From: Lanius collurio
Taxonomy: Eukaryota > Chordata > Aves > Passeriformes > Laniidae
Reading direction: 5' to 3'
NCBI GenBank assembly: GCA_020086605.1
Contig: JACBWW010000016.1
Span: 3,016,479 to 3,080,478, forward strand
Length of the DNA stretch: 64,000 bases
Shown here: piece by piece, positions 1 through 9,484 of the stretch
Layout of the letters: every line of letters starts with the position of its first letter
How positions within the stretch are numbered: position 1 is the stretch's first letter
Position numbers and translations under genes: made by a program
Notes under the pieces: model-generated
Databases searched by the model: none
What the model saw: the letters and a program-made list of their open reading frames with translations, nothing else
What the model was told of the DNA's origin: nothing

Positions 1-2640
1 TAGTTGAGTTGTGGTTTTCTCCAGGCATCCATATTTCTCTTAAGCTAAACCACTCCACCCTCAGAGATATGTTTTTTTGCTTCCTTCCCCAGTGTGTTAC
101 CCAAATGAAATGTGTATGAAGTGCTGGTGGCTGTGTGTATTTATACCCACACAAATTAAGGCTGTTGTACTGTTCTGTGGTACTGCAGCACCTTGTCAGT
201 CCCACACGAGATCCAAACTTGTTGAGCTTGGTCCTTTGTGAACAAACAATGTGAGGCTGCCCCAGTACAGGTTTAAAATAAAATCTTGCAAGAGAGGCCT
301 GGGAAAAACAGCCGCATTGATTTGCTGCAGGTAAAGGTCATGGCCAGAATTAGAACACAGTGTGTTACAGGAACACCTGAAATGAGATTTTCCTGCCTGC
401 AAGCTCATTGTGCTTTAGTGGGCCATGGTGCTCTTGAGCAACAGTTTTATTTCTCCAGTTATCCCTCAAGGGAAAAAAAGCCATGGGAAACTGTAGTTAT
501 GAATAAGGCAGTTGTTCTAAAGTACTGCTGTAAATTGTCATCTTAATCTTACTTTGTGTTTAACACTGTTACATTCTTTTCCAACTGTTTCTTTTTTTGT
601 TTGCTTTCTGAAAAAACAGAGGTGCGGGGTAGAGACAAGCAAGAGTGGGTAAAGTAATCAGTAACCCAAAGAACGAATCCAGTGAATGTAAGATGAAAAT
701 GTAAATCTAAATCAGATTTTTACAGGTAAACAGTTTTGTGATACATTTCATGTCACAGCCTTAGGCTTCAACATTAACTCCTGTTCTTTTAATTCTTGGG
801 GATTTTTTTTCTTTCCCCTCAGGCTCCCAAACTAATTTTCCAGTGAATGGGAGTTGTTCAGCTTTGCCCAGATGATAGACATCAGAACGAACATGGGGGA
901 GAAATTCTTCCCGTTTTCATAATTCTGGATTGTAAACTCTTAAAAATACTTTGCATCCCAAAATGAAGCTTATATTTTTTCAAGCCTGAAGAACCTTGTC
1001 CTAATCTCTGGGACAACACTGGTGAATATCTTTTGGTTTTTACTCCAAAGCCTATCTTTGAACATTTTTCTTCCATATTTTCTGTGTCCTCTGTGAACAT
1101 TTGCCTGTGAAGCAGTTATCCACTCTCCTAGGAGACTTCTAAAATATAAATAAATGGAATCTACATATACCCCTATTCCCCACCCCCATCCCTCTATTTT
1201 TTTGAGCCATGGATAAATTTTGCTTGCAGTGGAGTCTTTAATGAAGCATTTCTACCCTATTGCTGTTAGTGAAGCGTAAGGAGCTGCTTTGTGTCACACG
1301 TCCTTCTTGTCTTCATCTTCCAGGGCAAGGCAGAGGTTACAGCTGTGTGCAGTGAATAACAGTTGGACTGTTATGATGAGAGTGATTCATAAGTTATTTA
1401 ATAAGATCTTTGTACTTGCCAATTTATGCTTACAGTTCCAAACAAGGAAATGTTTTGGTCTACCTGAATATCTGAAATGGAGGTGCTAACTGTATAACAT
1501 TTACTCCTTGGAGTCAAGAATTAAGTTTCCCGTTCTGTGTAGAAATCTTTATTCCTTGTAAATGAATATTTTAGGTATGTCTACTGAAGATACTCATATT
1601 AAATCCACCCTGAAGCAGTTTGTTTTTTCTTTTAATTCTCACCCCTCCCCCACCTCCAAAATATGAAGAATTAGGAGATGCTTCTTTTCCTCTATCAAAG
1701 CTTTTTTTGTAACACCTGAATTGAATTCTGTAATAAAACCAGGAGAATCCTACCGTAGACTGGAGAATTAATTTAAAGTCTAGTTTAGGTCAAAATCTGA
1801 GCAAATTTTTTTTATGTATTCATTCTAGTTCTGATTTAAGATGTGAGGTTGTTTATGTTTATGTCCTGCAGTCCATTAGCTTCCCTCCTTCATTGTCACT
1901 GATAATTTGATAGCAGAAAAGCCTTACCAGTGGCACACTAAAGGATATAGGATGTTGTGTCAGCAGCACAGCAGTCCTTAGGCCACACACAGTTGTTCCC
2001 TCTGCCCTCAGCTGCTAAGACCTCATTTTCTGCCTGTTCATGGAGGTGTTAAATTTGTTCCTCCTTAAACATACAGAAAAATGAGACTGTGACACATTTA
2101 TGTGGCAGGGAATGAACAGGTCAGAAAAGCTCAAGGGCCGATGGAGTACAAATAGAGGCAGTCAGGGAAGCAGCTCTGAATTTGTTTTGGGGAGGTGAGG
2201 AAGAGCATGCCAGTAAAAAAACCCATTCTGTAGCTGGAAATGTTTACTATAAAAAATATGCTGTCCTAAAAGCAGAGAACTCCAAGAATGAGAATGGGCA
2301 CCCCTTGAGCATTTTTCAGGGACACTGATGATATTTTGAGTTAATGTAAAGAAGTGTAACTGCTACTTTCATTTTTTTCTTAATTAAAGAAGTACTTTTG
2401 CTTACAAATGAACAACTATGTGGCAGTGCAAGTAGCTGCAGCCACCCTGACCCCAGGTGAAACACAGCAGTCCATCCTTTGGTGGTCAGGCACCAACGTA
2501 TACAGACTGCCCGGTGAGGGTGAGATCCCATCACCCCTTGGTTTGGTGATTTGCCTATTCTAAGCTGGTTGGTTCCTGTTCTCCCCTCCTTGTTTTATGT
2601 CTAAGTTTGTAAATATTCATTTCCCTGAGTTACACAGGGA
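1..2640. other. Non-coding, AT-rich single-copy-like DNA
   Basis: I see no gene, RNA or recognisable mobile element here. Open frames are all under 90 codons, overlap in several frames and carry no domain signal. A short C-rich patch lies near 1168-1192. Base composition is that of CpG-poor vertebrate intergenic or intronic DNA. Confidence 0.6.
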
Positions 2641-3026
2641 TCAGTTCTAGAAGTTTCTCTGTTACTCGGTGCGCCATTGGCTATCCCCTGTAATCCCTCC
2701 TCTGCGTTATCCCCCCCGCATACCTTGTTGTCAGTCCCGCCTCCTACCCTGGCTGTTCCCCTTATCCCCGCCTTTCCTCCCCCGAGGATAAGAGCCCTGC
2801 CCCCTCCCCCGACAGCGATCATTGTCCTTGGGTTTGTGGTGTCCACACAGAGAGTCCTTCCTTCCTTCTCTGCCTCCGCCTGCGCGCCCCGACAGCGGGG
2901 CTCAGGAGCAGCTCCTGTGGGCGAGGAGCTCCCCTTCCCCTGCCTTTTGTGCGGGGAGCTGCGGGTGCAGAGGGTGCAGCCAGACCTGCCTGTGTCCTGG
3001 CTGAGCGTGCTCTCACAGTTAACCAT
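2641..3026. other. GC-rich CpG-bearing block, candidate old LTR or small CpG island
   Basis: This block is strongly GC-rich and contains roughly 17 CpG dinucleotides in under 400 bp, while the surrounding kilobases contain almost none. On the plus strand it has an inverted CCAAT box (ATTGG near 2688), runs of C, and a TATA-like GGATAAGAGCC near 2786. That order resembles the promoter half of avian retroviral LTRs, including the CCCC-rich stretch and GATAAAA box of the LTR at 5644. I cannot find clear TG...CA ends, a target-site duplication or a poly(A) signal. A 152-codon plus frame and a 141-codon minus frame overlap here. Both are proline/glycine/serine-rich, as expected from composition alone, and I do not call either a gene. 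A small CpG-island promoter is the alternative. Confidence 0.35.
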
Positions 3027-3927
3027 ATCTCTTTTTAGTAGAATGCAGAAAACTGCTTGCAGTGATCTGCAGTCTTTTTTACTAGTACACGTTTTTAAAG
3101 TTTATGTCAAAACCTCTCGGTTTTTGTTGGTATGATTACACAGTGCAGTGGGATTCCAACTCTGTGGTTTTTTTTTTTTTTTTCATTGGAATTACAGCTG
3201 CACTGGTGGAATCCCTCCAGTCCAGTAAAGATGGGGAAAATCTGTGTCCTTAAACGTGGAAAATCCAATCCACAGTGTATTTTCTGTTTCGATACAAATT
3301 CATGGCTGTATTTGAAAGTTATTTCTCTGTCTTATTCCTGTTCCCTCTACCTCTGGGACAGAAGTAAGGAAAGGGAGAAAAGAAAAATCCCCAAAAATAG
3401 GCAGTCATGACACTGAGATTTAGTTTCAGCCCTTCTGCTTCTGGAATAATAATCCAATGTCTTTAACACTATTTCAATGCAATACCAGCCTGAAGTTAAT
3501 TTCCAAGTGTTCTGTTTTGTGGTAAAGAAAATTAGACCTAAGCCCAGAGAATTTTAATCCATCAACCAACGAAGGTAAAAGAGGCACTCAGAGAAACATC
3601 CCAACCCCCCCACATTCATGAGACTTGGATTTGTTACTCCAAGCCAATTTTAGCTGAAGGGAAAATGTAAATGATGCTCAGTGGTAAATGTTACTGTACT
3701 ACAGGAAGCCACAGAATGATTACCTGTAGTATTTAAATCTATTCATAGAGCATGTAGCTCTAAATACTTTAACATATACTGTTGTCTTAGAGTGACAGCA
3801 TGAGTGTATACATACAGTTACCAGGAATTTGTTTAGGACAAATATAACTCATCAAAGATTTGGTAATGCTCCATGACTGTCTTCCTCTTTAGTAAGTTTT
3901 CTCTAATTTTTAATATGTGGTGTGATG
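3027..3927. other. Non-coding stretch with a poly-T run
   Basis: No gene or recognisable element is visible. A homopolymer run of about 16 T lies at 3168-3183. It could be the tail of an old minus-strand insertion, but I cannot identify a body for such an element. Confidence 0.5.
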
Positions 3928-3983
3928 GGTTTTTTTGGTTGTTTTTTTTTTTTGGTTTGGTTGGGTTTTTTGTTTTTGTTTTG

Positions 3984-4014
<31 letters not shown>

Positions 4015-4045
4015 GGGTTTTTTTTTGTTGTTGTAGTTTTTTTCA
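3928..4045. repeat. T-rich low-complexity tract with (GTTTT)n core
   Basis: The plus strand is almost entirely T and G. At about 3971-4010 it becomes a regular GTTTT pentanucleotide repeat of about eight units, flanked by less regular T/G sequence. The frame through it translates to Phe/Gly/Trp/Val-rich sequence, which is a composition artefact. Such tracts often grow from the poly(A) tail of a minus-strand retrocopy, but no source is recognisable. Confidence 0.85.
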
Positions 4046-5637
4046 GGTTTGTTGGTATGCCTTTCCTAATTTCTAGATCTTAGAGTAAAAATTCTTTTGG
4101 CACCTCACATCTTATTCAGTAAAATTATTTAACAGTGTATGACAACAGCTTCCATAAATAAGTTGTTAGAATGGCAAATGAGGCACAAGCCATGTGATCC
4201 AACACAGCAATTACAAGGGTAATGGTTGTCTTTATGTGAAGTAGTGGAATACTGAATCATTTAATAAAATGAAATTTGTAATTTATTAGTCAGTTATATT
4301 CAAGTTGCTATAAATATGTTAAAGATGTCAAACCAGATTTTTTCAGTGGTATCTCAGTAACAGTGGTTGCTGCTGCCCTGTATATGTATGTAAGCTGAGT
4401 TCCTTTCCTTTTGATCTGATCCTGGTTGCTTTTGATACATTTCACTGTTAAATACTGGCCATAATTTTTGATGTAGAAAAGCTGATGTTACTAGAGATGC
4501 AGTGGGCCCTGCCTGTGGCATTGTTCCCTAACACAGACTCCTCCAAAGGATCTGCAGTAAGAGGAGCCACTCTGGGTGTTGTCTATAGAAGAAAAGGAAT
4601 CTTTTGTTCAGAAACAATAACAGAGGTTTTTTTTTCCACTCTTGCTAAAGTATCATGAAAAGTATTTATTAAAATAATGATGTTTTCTTGTTTGAAGTTT
4701 GCTCTGCTTAGGTCAAGCTGCCTACAGCTGTTGTTTTAGCAGAAGTACTGAATCAATGTCTGTCTCTTCTGCAGCAGTGTAAATACCAACGTGTTTGTTC
4801 TCCTTCATCATGAACTGCTTTGAGAACTCACTTAAGGTGGCACATTGAGCAGAACTTAAAATCCCATTATTGTATTAGGCAGTTTCTTAAGTGACAGTTG
4901 TGCACAGCCTTTTATCTGGCAAGGCTTCTTTAGCTGCTTGTTGTGCTCTCCTGAGCTCTGTGGGCCCTGTCATGTGATGTAGGGACATGACAAGGCAAGC
5001 CTGCCTGAATATTTGACATATAGCTGTGCATCCCATAATGTGAGGGAATCAGATCCTTCCAGGCTGCCACGGGTGCAGCCGTCCCAGGGAGCGACCGCTG
5101 GGGTCCTCTGTGCAAAGCAGGCAGCCCGTGGCTGTGTGACTGGTGTGTGTTCACCCTTTACACCTCTCAGGAATCCATGCCAGCCCTTAACACTGCTCAG
5201 ACACCTGATGGGCACCTTGGTGGGGCAGGGGCCACAGATCCCAGGCCAGATCTGAGACACGAGTTGTTCCTGTAGGCAGAATCCACCTCACTGCTTATGG
5301 TTAAATCAAACTTGTTTAAAAATGAAATGGGAAACTTGACTCAGTCCACTGAAGGGCTGTAACAGAATTGATTTTACTGGGAGTTAAGAAAAATCCAAAT
5401 TGGCAGCATTTAATGTTATTTTTGTGCTGCCACTGTCGTCGTCAATATTATAGAAAGGAAAAAGTTGAAAATTTGTATGTATGAATTTTGTTCTTGTGTT
5501 CATATCTTACATTTTAAGAGGTGTGTATCCAATAGAACCAGTTCCTTATTTTGGATACACTTCTCTGGCAGCATTGATATAGTGGACCTCCTCCTGGGAT
5601 GTATTTTTCTGATGGTTCTGAATAGCACTCGATAAAA
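4046..5637. other. Non-coding stretch
   Basis: No gene is supported. A GC-richer patch at about 5035-5250 contains several CpGs and overlapping frames of 74-96 codons on both strands. None resembles a known protein and none is conserved in a way visible from the sequence. Confidence 0.5.
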
Positions 5638-5643
5638 GGGGAG
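5638..5643 (+). repeat. Left target-site duplication GGGGAG
   Basis: GGGGAG sits immediately before the TG that starts the LTR-like element. It is repeated exactly at 6138-6143, right after the CA that ends it. Six base pairs is the duplication length typical of class II (alpha/beta-type) retroviral integrases. The local sequence is purine-rich, so a chance match is somewhat easier than the naive 1 in 4096. Confidence 0.6.
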
Positions 5644-5787
5644 TGTTGTGGTGGATCCCCCTGGGCCCCCCCGGCCGGGTCCCTGCCCTGTGACTGAGTC
5701 AGCTCTGCCTTAGGTTCCAGCAGCCCGGGCTCTGAGCTGGTTGGTTGTCCCATCCCCGCCCCTGGGATCCCCTTTCCCCCTGGCTGT

Positions 5788-5794
5788 GATAAAA
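5788..5794 (+). promoter_or_regulatory. TATA-like box of the LTR
   Basis: GATAAAA lies about 80 bp upstream of the AATAAA signal, inside the LTR-like element. The spacing suits a U3 promoter followed by a short R region. Activity cannot be judged from sequence. Confidence 0.4.
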
Positions 5795-5874
5795 CCAGCA
5801 GGACACAAAGCCCCGCCCTCTCACCTCACCGACTCTGCCCAGGTCAGGTCCTCTGTCCCCCCCAGGACAGAGGG

Positions 5875-5880
5875 AATAAA
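5875..5880 (+). terminator. AATAAA polyadenylation signal of the LTR
   Basis: A canonical AATAAA on the plus strand follows a GC-rich, C-rich region and precedes a T-rich stretch (ATTTCTCTTCTC). This is the order expected at the R/U5 boundary of a plus-strand LTR. Confidence 0.5.
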
Positions 5881-6087
5881 TGACTTAACATCATAAAGGA
5901 GGTTTGAGCTCTATTTCTCTTCTCAACTTCTGCTTCTGGTGGGAGTGTCAACAAACACTGGCTTAAGTGGAGCTGCACAGTCGAGGGATATTTAGGCTGT
6001 TTGTGAACGATCTAAAGATATTCCAAGACATAAAGAGGCAAGCTCGCCACAAAAATTAAGCAGTGGACAGCTGATAACCCCAAGAAA

Positions 6088-6137
6088 TGGCACCCAATGT
6101 GGGGCTCGAACCCACAACCCTGGGATTAAGAGTCCCA
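6088..6137 (-). repeat. tRNA-Lys 3'-half copy (primer-binding-site-like, extended to 50 nt)
   Basis: The plus strand begins TGG (complement of the tRNA CCA end) and continues as the complement of the acceptor, T-arm and variable region, and then the anticodon arm, of tRNA-Lys with anticodon CTT. Compared with the vertebrate isodecoder that has a GGGA/TCCC anticodon stem (recalled from memory), I count only three differences in 50 bp. All three are CpG-to-TpG/CpA changes (near 6092, 6098 and 6116), the normal decay of methylated CpG. A standard retroviral primer-binding site is about 18 nt, so most of the match is extra. It is half a tRNA and lacks the 5' half, so it is not a working tRNA gene. 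Confidence 0.75.
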
Positions 6138-6143
6138 GGGGAG
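6138..6143 (+). repeat. Right target-site duplication GGGGAG
   Basis: This exact copy of the GGGGAG at 5638-5643 starts at the base where similarity to tRNA-Lys stops. The element boundary is thus defined by two independent signals. Confidence 0.6.
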
Positions 6144-9100
6144 AATGAGGGAGACTTCCATATATGTTAATGTTTTTCATAAAGGATGATTTCTGTAGAA
6201 GCTTACCTAGCTTTGAAGAAAAGGCACTGGGAAAGAAATTACCAGCTTGGTAATTTCCTGAACATCCTCTATCAATTTTATCTTTCTCACCTATATATGA
6301 CCTCTCAGATTCTATGTTCTTTGAAGCAGAAATTTGGATCTCAGTTTTTAGTGACACCAAATGATTCCAGCAAGCAGCTGGATGTAGGAAAGCCACTGTT
6401 TGGAGAATTGCCAGCTCTGACAAAGCAATGCTGTGTTGCTACTTTGCCCGTGAAATTGGCAGAATGATGAGGTCCAGGCAGGATAAGCAGAACTTTGCTA
6501 CAGTCAGCTCATTTCCTTTTGTGGCTGTGATTGCTGGCAGGATGCAGGCCTCAGACAGCCCTGGGGAGTGGGGTCTGATATGGTCAGAGAGGCTCTGAGA
6601 GGTTCTTGCTCATCAGGCAAGAACCCAAGTGTTAAAACATTATGTGTAGCTTTGCACTTGTTATTGTGAGCTGTTATCTTTGTGTGTAACCAAAGCACGA
6701 GGATATAAAACCTCATCTGTTTTTTTTTTACCATATAGCTGTGAGCTGATAATGTATGGTATCTGTAGGATTCAGAGGAACCTGATGTTGTGATTTCCAT
6801 TTTTTAATCACTTGGATCAATCACTTCAGTCTGTCCAAATAAAGGCTTTTCTTCAGCTGATTCTATTGAATTCAATTTCCATTTTCATTGTGGGCTCTCA
6901 GTTATGAGACTTTTCTCATACGTTTACTCCATGGGGCTTTTTCACCATGTATAGGGAGATGGCAGTTTCTCTCACAGAAAGTTTTGTGCCAAGTCTTTAT
7001 AAAGACTCACATTTTTAATGTGAAAAATAGCTCTGGATAAAAATCTGTTGTTGATTTATTCCCTTGTCTTGTTTTTAGCTTCTATCTCTGACTAGAGCAA
7101 TAGGCTTGTTCAGTGCAATTTTCTTCGATTTTTAAAAACATACAGACAAGTGGTACTGGTATTGTCTAATTTTAATTTTGCTTTGTAACTTTGGGTTGAT
7201 TATGACCAACATATAAAATGTGTTTGACTCAATTAAGCTTTCAGTTCAAATTTTTGGTTTTGTTTGTTTTTGTTTTTAACCCATGGAAAGAAATCATAAT
7301 AACAGAATTTCAGACTCGGTAGGGAGTTTAATTATTTTTGTCTTTTTCAGTAATTTATTCACCAGTTGGAGTCTTTTCTGCAAAGAATCTTAATTGAAAT
7401 ACTGCCTAATTTCCTAGCTGGAATTCAGAAAATGAAATATGTACCAGGGAAGAGCAGGAAAAACAAAAAAGATTGATTTTAGGAAAACACTTGCCAACTA
7501 ATGTGATCAGAGGACATGTATTGGAATTCTGATTCTTCCATCAGCCTTAGTTTTATTTGTGGCAGGACACAGAGGAATGAAAGGGCAAACTGAGCTTCCC
7601 AGATTTGCTGAGAGTATTTAAGCAGGTTCTCTCATTTATTTTGTTCCACGGGTGTCATCTGCAAGCTTTGGGGGGTACCATCTTGTAGCCATGCCTTTCT
7701 CCAGTTTACAGTGGAAGAGATGTAGAAAATGGAAACAATCTGAGCCCTGTGGTCCTGCTCCTGTTACCACCATCCAGGTGGAGCAGGAGCCACTGAATGT
7801 CCCTCCCCTCTAACCCCAGTTTTCCTGCCAGCTTTTACCTGTTTGGCTGCCTGCCCCAGGCGGACCGTGACAGCCTAACTTAAACACAGGGGTACTAGGG
7901 CAATGGCACTGAAAGCCTTGCTAAATTTGGGGTAAATTATGTTCACTGCTCTCCCCAGCTACAAACATTCAGTCATTTCATCATAAAAGGAAGCCAGATT
8001 GATCAGGCATGACTTCCCCTTTACAGGCCTGTTCCAGTCCCCAGCCATCACACTGGCTGTTGGCCCAGAGATGTGGTTTCAGGGACTGAAATCAGGCTGA
8101 CTTGTTAACAGTTCTCCGGGTTGATCTTTCATAAATTGCTCCCAAATGTCAGGTAACTCAGTCCTCAGTAACTGAAAGTGAAACATGTCAACAAATATAC
8201 TTATTGATGTTTTGGTTTTAATAAGGGAATATTAAAAAAGATTTCTCGATGCAATATTTTTGCCATCTCTTTCTGAAAATGATGCTGTTTTAAATGCACT
8301 GTGCAGGATAATATATGATAATCTTGGGGGTGATTGGGAATTCTCTCTCCATTACTTTTACCTGTGGGATATGCAACCAGGTACTTTTATTTGGCCAGGC
8401 ATTCATTATAAAGACACACAATACTTTTGCATTTATTCATTCTGCTGTGCTTTGCCTTTATTCATTAGTCTAGCAAAGGACTTTCAAGTAATACCCTGAT
8501 CTCAGAGGAAGGTGTCAGTCTCTGCAGTAGCTGTTTCTCAAGCACTTGGGTTTGTTAGAATTTTCAGCAGGAAATACTTTTAATAAGAATATGAATTGAT
8601 TCTGTATCCTCTTTCTGATACATGCATTTTCTTCACTTGCATTACTGTAGCTGTATTCTTGCTACAAGATTACTAGTCCATGCTTGAATCAAGGTCTTTA
8701 AAAGGTAATCTGGAGAAGGTTTAATTTATTTCTCCATAGTTTTAATGAATTTATGCAAATCCGAGTGAAAAGAAAAGGCTTTTAGATATCAGTGTGTTTG
8801 TAGAGGGCACAAAAAGCTTCCTTCTGGTATTTAAAATGCAATCAATTTCTTGTTGCTGCCTGGAGTTCAAGCTCTGCATTAAGGGGATGACAAATGGACA
8901 TGTTCTTAGCATTCATTTGCAGCACGTTGGTCAGGCTGTGAATCAGTTTCTGAGGAGCTGAAGGATGGCTCAGCATTTTGTATTTCCAGTAGCTCATTTT
9001 CTACATCCACACATGGTGTTCGTGGCTTGAGATGATGGTGGGGAAAGTGCCAAACTCTAAGAATAAATAACTATCTTTAACATCTCATCGTGGAAGTTGC

Positions 9101-9442
9101 TCTGGTTCTACTGGTGCAGTGAGTTGTATGGGTTCTTCTGCCTTAGTTTTATTATCTTGTGTCCTTACGAGGAGTGAGCCTTGTGCTGTCAGAGGCACAC
9201 CAGGAGAAGATCCCGGTCAGTCCCGTGCTCTGAGCAGTTCTTTGTGCTCTCGCACACAGCACTTGGAGATGCTCTGAATCCCTGTGTGTCTGTTGCAGAA
9301 AAGCTACAAGCTTATTCTACTTCAAGCCACATTTCTAATGGCAAATAACTTTATTGCAACTCTTCTTAGGCCAGTGAGCCTTAAGGTCTGCTTTTTAAAA
9401 AATTCTGAGTTTTCAGTGCCAAATGGTGCAGCAACATTTTTT
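6144..9442. other. Non-coding, repeat-poor stretch
   Basis: No retroviral internal sequence follows the LTR-like element. Frames of 60-143 codons occur on both strands without recognisable domains. A mildly GC-richer patch lies near 7740-7870. I recognise no transposon. Confidence 0.5.
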
Positions 9443-9484
9443 GACCTGATCTTGAAATCAGCTGACCTGATTTGAAATCAGCCC
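9443..9484. repeat. Two-copy 21-bp tandem repeat of a small palindrome
   Basis: GACCTGAT...GAAATCAG occurs twice in direct succession (9443-9463 and 9464-9484), differing by an indel and the last bases. Each copy is itself an inverted repeat, CTGAT/ATCAG, so the pair could form two neighbouring short hairpins. It is probably a local slippage duplication. Confidence 0.6.

Larger units (their letters stand above)
5644..6137 (+). mobile_element. Solo-LTR-like endogenous retrovirus element ending in tRNA-Lys sequence
   Basis: A 494-bp element begins with TGTTGTGG and ends with CCCA, so it has TG...CA ends, and a perfect 6-bp repeat flanks it. The left part is a GC-rich U3-like region with a TATA-like GATAAAA at 5788-5794 and an AATAAA poly(A) signal at 5875-5880. 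A U5-like AT-rich part follows. The last 50 bp (6088-6137) are the reverse complement of the 3' half of tRNA-Lys. No gag, pol or env sequence follows. A competing right end for the LTR proper is CAACA at 5949-5953, which is the inverse of the starting TGTTG. In that reading 5954-6087 would be leader, but a primer-binding site about 134 bp from the LTR end would be abnormal. The class II assignment is an inference from the 6-bp repeat and the Lys primer. Confidence 0.6.

Noticed and set aside
2601..3135. Overlapping 141- and 152-codon frames on opposite strands
   Set aside because: They are long because the block is GC-rich and stop-poor. Proline/arginine/glycine-rich composition in several frames at once and no domain argue against coding.
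3928..4045. T-rich tract as a retrocopy tail
   Set aside because: No processed pseudogene or SINE body is recognisable next to it, so it is kept only as low-complexity sequence.
6088..6137. Possible minus-strand tRNA-Lys gene or pseudogene
   Set aside because: Only the 3' half is present, it includes the non-genomic CCA, and it ends at a retroviral-type target duplication. It is better explained as part of the LTR element.
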